DNA from: Stemphylium vesicarium
Taxonomy: Eukaryota; Ascomycota; Dothideomycetes; Pleosporales; Pleosporaceae
Length of the DNA stretch: 30,966 nucleotides
Direction of reading: 5' to 3'
NCBI GenBank assembly: GCA_004380135.1
Contig: QXCR01000242.1
Location: 1-30,966 of the forward strand
Shown: piece after piece, positions 29,638-30,966 of the stretch
Position numbering within the stretch: the stretch's first letter is position 1
How the letters are laid out: each line of letters opens with the position of its first letter
Notes under the pieces: generated by a model
What the model was told of the DNA's origin: nothing
Seen by the model: only the letters and a program-made list of their open reading frames with translations
Databases searched by the model: none
Position numbers and translations under genes: made by a program

Positions 29638-30180
29638 GACGCTTCTAGAAGGCTGTCGGCATGCGCCACAGCCATTCTTAGCAGCTGACTGTTATGGGCA
29701 TAGCGTCGAATTCGTTACGATAGCATACGGCGATATCTGAGCACGCTACTGTACACTACTGCGTGCCAAGTGCCACTAACAGCGCACGTCTTGTGGTACG
29801 CGTTTTGACGATCTTGTCGTCTGTGCGGAGAAACTGCCGGGATGTATCCTAACTACTCTAGATCGACCTTTTGAGGCTGCAGTCTTAGCCTTTGCTATCT
29901 TAGCTCCCTTTACAGCCCACTGAGCCTTTCGCAGATATGTACTGTTGCAAATAAACAGGGGAGTGTTATAAGAGAGTCTGCGACAGCGTTAGCAGAATAA
30001 GCGACAGCACGGTTAACGACGGGCTTTTTAGCGTCGGAGAGTAATGTACTAGGAGAAGGAGAGCTGCATAATAGATACACGCTAGATCTGTCAATTTGCG
30101 GGCGTGGTGCGAACATTCCGAGCGCCCGAAAGAAAAAGTGTCCCGTTGCACCGTGCGTCCCGGCACGCTTGGATTGACAT
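29638..30180 (+). repeat. Gene-downstream TIR of element B
   Basis: It runs from GACGCTTCTAGAAGG through GGGCATAGCGTCGAATTCG to GGCACGCTTGGATTGACAT, followed by TA at 30181-30182. It aligns best with 17377-17901 (inverted) and with the copy at 36-487. Confidence 0.87.
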
Positions 30181-30245
30181 TATGAATTTCGCTATATACT
30201 ACCTACAAGCTCACCCCTTGCATGTCTTCCTTGATCGCGATCGCT

Positions 30246-30707
30246 TTAGTGAGGGTCGCCTCTAATCCTAGTTCTTTTCCCATCAACATTTAATCGTATT
30301 GAGGGATAGTGCTCGTCTAAGACTACCTGCGCACACCGTTCTATAGAGAGAGGCATATATTTATATAGTATAATCCACGCATTCTCGCAAAAATTCTTAG
30401 AGTCTTTATTAATAGTTTCTAGTTAATATATATACGCTTTCGCCCTTTAAAAATGGGGAACTAATCCCGCGAAGCATGACTTTAGGGGTGGACACGGTGG
30501 CAGAGGTAGAAAGAGAGTGACGCTAAGTTCGTCAGTCTTCATATTCGTGAGCTGAATACGATGCCGGGACATAAGACGCGTGAGCTCTTAGACTCGTGGA
30601 TACAACGTGTTACCCGCAGCTCTAAACTATAGGTTATGTTCGTCTTCGCAATGTTGTAGAATTCGTCTGTGTTATGGGCGGAAAGAGGCCTGCTAACGAG
30701 TATGCAT
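30246..30707 (-). pseudogene. RIP-degraded ORF, unrecognised
   Basis: A single phase of 153 codons from an ATG at 30707 to TAA at 30246-30248 is broken only by TAG/TAA codons where glutamine would be expected. It stays coding-like upstream of the ATG too. Readable stretches include AAGNTLYPRV, MSRHRIQLTNMKTDELSVTL, PLPPCPPLKSCFAGLVPHF and SIERCAQVVLDEHYPSIRLN. No family is recognised. It lies just outside the right flank of element B. Confidence 0.45.
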
Positions 30708-30966
30708 TTGCTCCTATGTACAGAATAAGAAAGGTAGAGAAAAGAAGTGTAGGTGTCCTCCTTCGTACGGTACTTATCCTTTGCGCTACCTCTACGCTAG
30801 CGTTCCGCGCTAGCCTAAAGTAAGAAGGTAGCAGTACTTAGGCGTAGCCCTTTACAATACCTCCCCTCTCCTCTTGGAGGCGTCGTACGACAGAAGACAC
30901 GTGACTCTCCTTCCATTTCTATTGTCGTGCCCCACTCTCTTGCGGTGAATCCGGCCTTTTCGTACG

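Larger units (their letters stand above)
17043..30180 (+). mobile_element. Element B: TIR transposon carrying NLR gene B, interrupted by element A
   Basis: The ends are ATGTCGATCCAAGCGTGCC and its inverted match GGCACGCTTGGATTGACAT, with TA on both flanks. Without the nested element A and its duplicated TA, the unit is 6335 bp: 17043-17376 joined to 24180-30180. Its TIRs are about 0.54 kb; the gene-upstream one is split by element A and the gene-downstream one is intact at 29638-30180. The only gene inside is the HET-NACHT-WD40 gene at 24842-29328. No transposase was seen, so mobility would need an enzyme in trans. A TA duplication suits the Tc1/mariner superfamily, but that assignment is inference. 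Confidence 0.85.

Noticed and set aside
1..30966. DUF3435 tyrosine recombinase (Starship captain) or any transposase gene
   Set aside because: Read-through of the degraded frames gave no convincing match; if present it is outside the window or beyond recognition.
1..30966. tRNA, rRNA genes or CRISPR-like arrays
   Set aside because: No cloverleaf-type or rRNA-like sequence was noticed; the only tandem arrays are the minisatellite and the WD40 repeats.

Overview
The window is nuclear DNA of a filamentous ascomycete (Pezizomycotina; which order cannot be fixed from the sequence). Evidence: short GT-AG introns (44-56 bp) with CTAAC/CTAAT-like branch sites, HET-NACHT-WD40 genes, LTR-type solo repeats, and long stretches where reading frames stay recognisable but are broken mostly by TAA/TAG where CAA/CAG would be expected. 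That pattern is what repeat-induced point mutation (RIP) leaves.

Region 1 (1-17040) is a graveyard of RIP-degraded genes. In order: the end of a TIR repeat (36-487); an unrecognised broken ORF (490-1632); a Cys-containing broken ORF (about 1743-2210); two paralogous broken ORFs tail to tail (2540-3285 plus, 3541-4565 minus); an 89-bp minisatellite (about 4950-5780); a small coiled-coil ORF (6135-6377 minus); a ferric-reductase pseudogene (6748-8409 minus); a possible MADS-like pseudogene (8914-9483); a DUF3723 pseudogene (9564-12493 minus) divergent from a RING/patatin-like phospholipase pseudogene (12766-about 15817 plus); and a RING-like gene remnant (16024-16974). Ferric reductase, patatin-like phospholipase, DUF3723 and NLR genes are the four cargo families reported as recurrent in Starship giant transposons. 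I infer that the window may lie in an old, RIP-damaged Starship-type cargo region, although no captain recombinase (DUF3435) was found.

Region 2 (17041-30182) holds two intact NLR genes of the HET-NACHT-WD40 (HNWD) class, head to head. Each is one gene of two exons joined by a 56-bp intron. Each sits inside its own mobile unit with about 0.54-kb terminal inverted repeats ending ATGTCGATCC/GGATTGACAT, flanked by a TA target-site duplication. Element A (17377-24177, 6.80 kb) is inserted at a TA inside the gene-upstream TIR of element B (17043-30180; 6335 bp without A). The two halves of B's TIR rejoin to a site matching the uninterrupted TIR of A. Element A also carries two solo LTRs with 5-bp target duplications (CTGTT, CTACC). 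No transposase lies in either element, so they look like non-autonomous TIR transposons whose only cargo is a complete, apparently functional NLR.

Region 3 (30183-30966) returns to RIP-degraded DNA with another unrecognised broken ORF. The implied order of events is: degraded host region, then element B, then element A into B, then two LTR retrotransposons into A that collapsed to solo LTRs.
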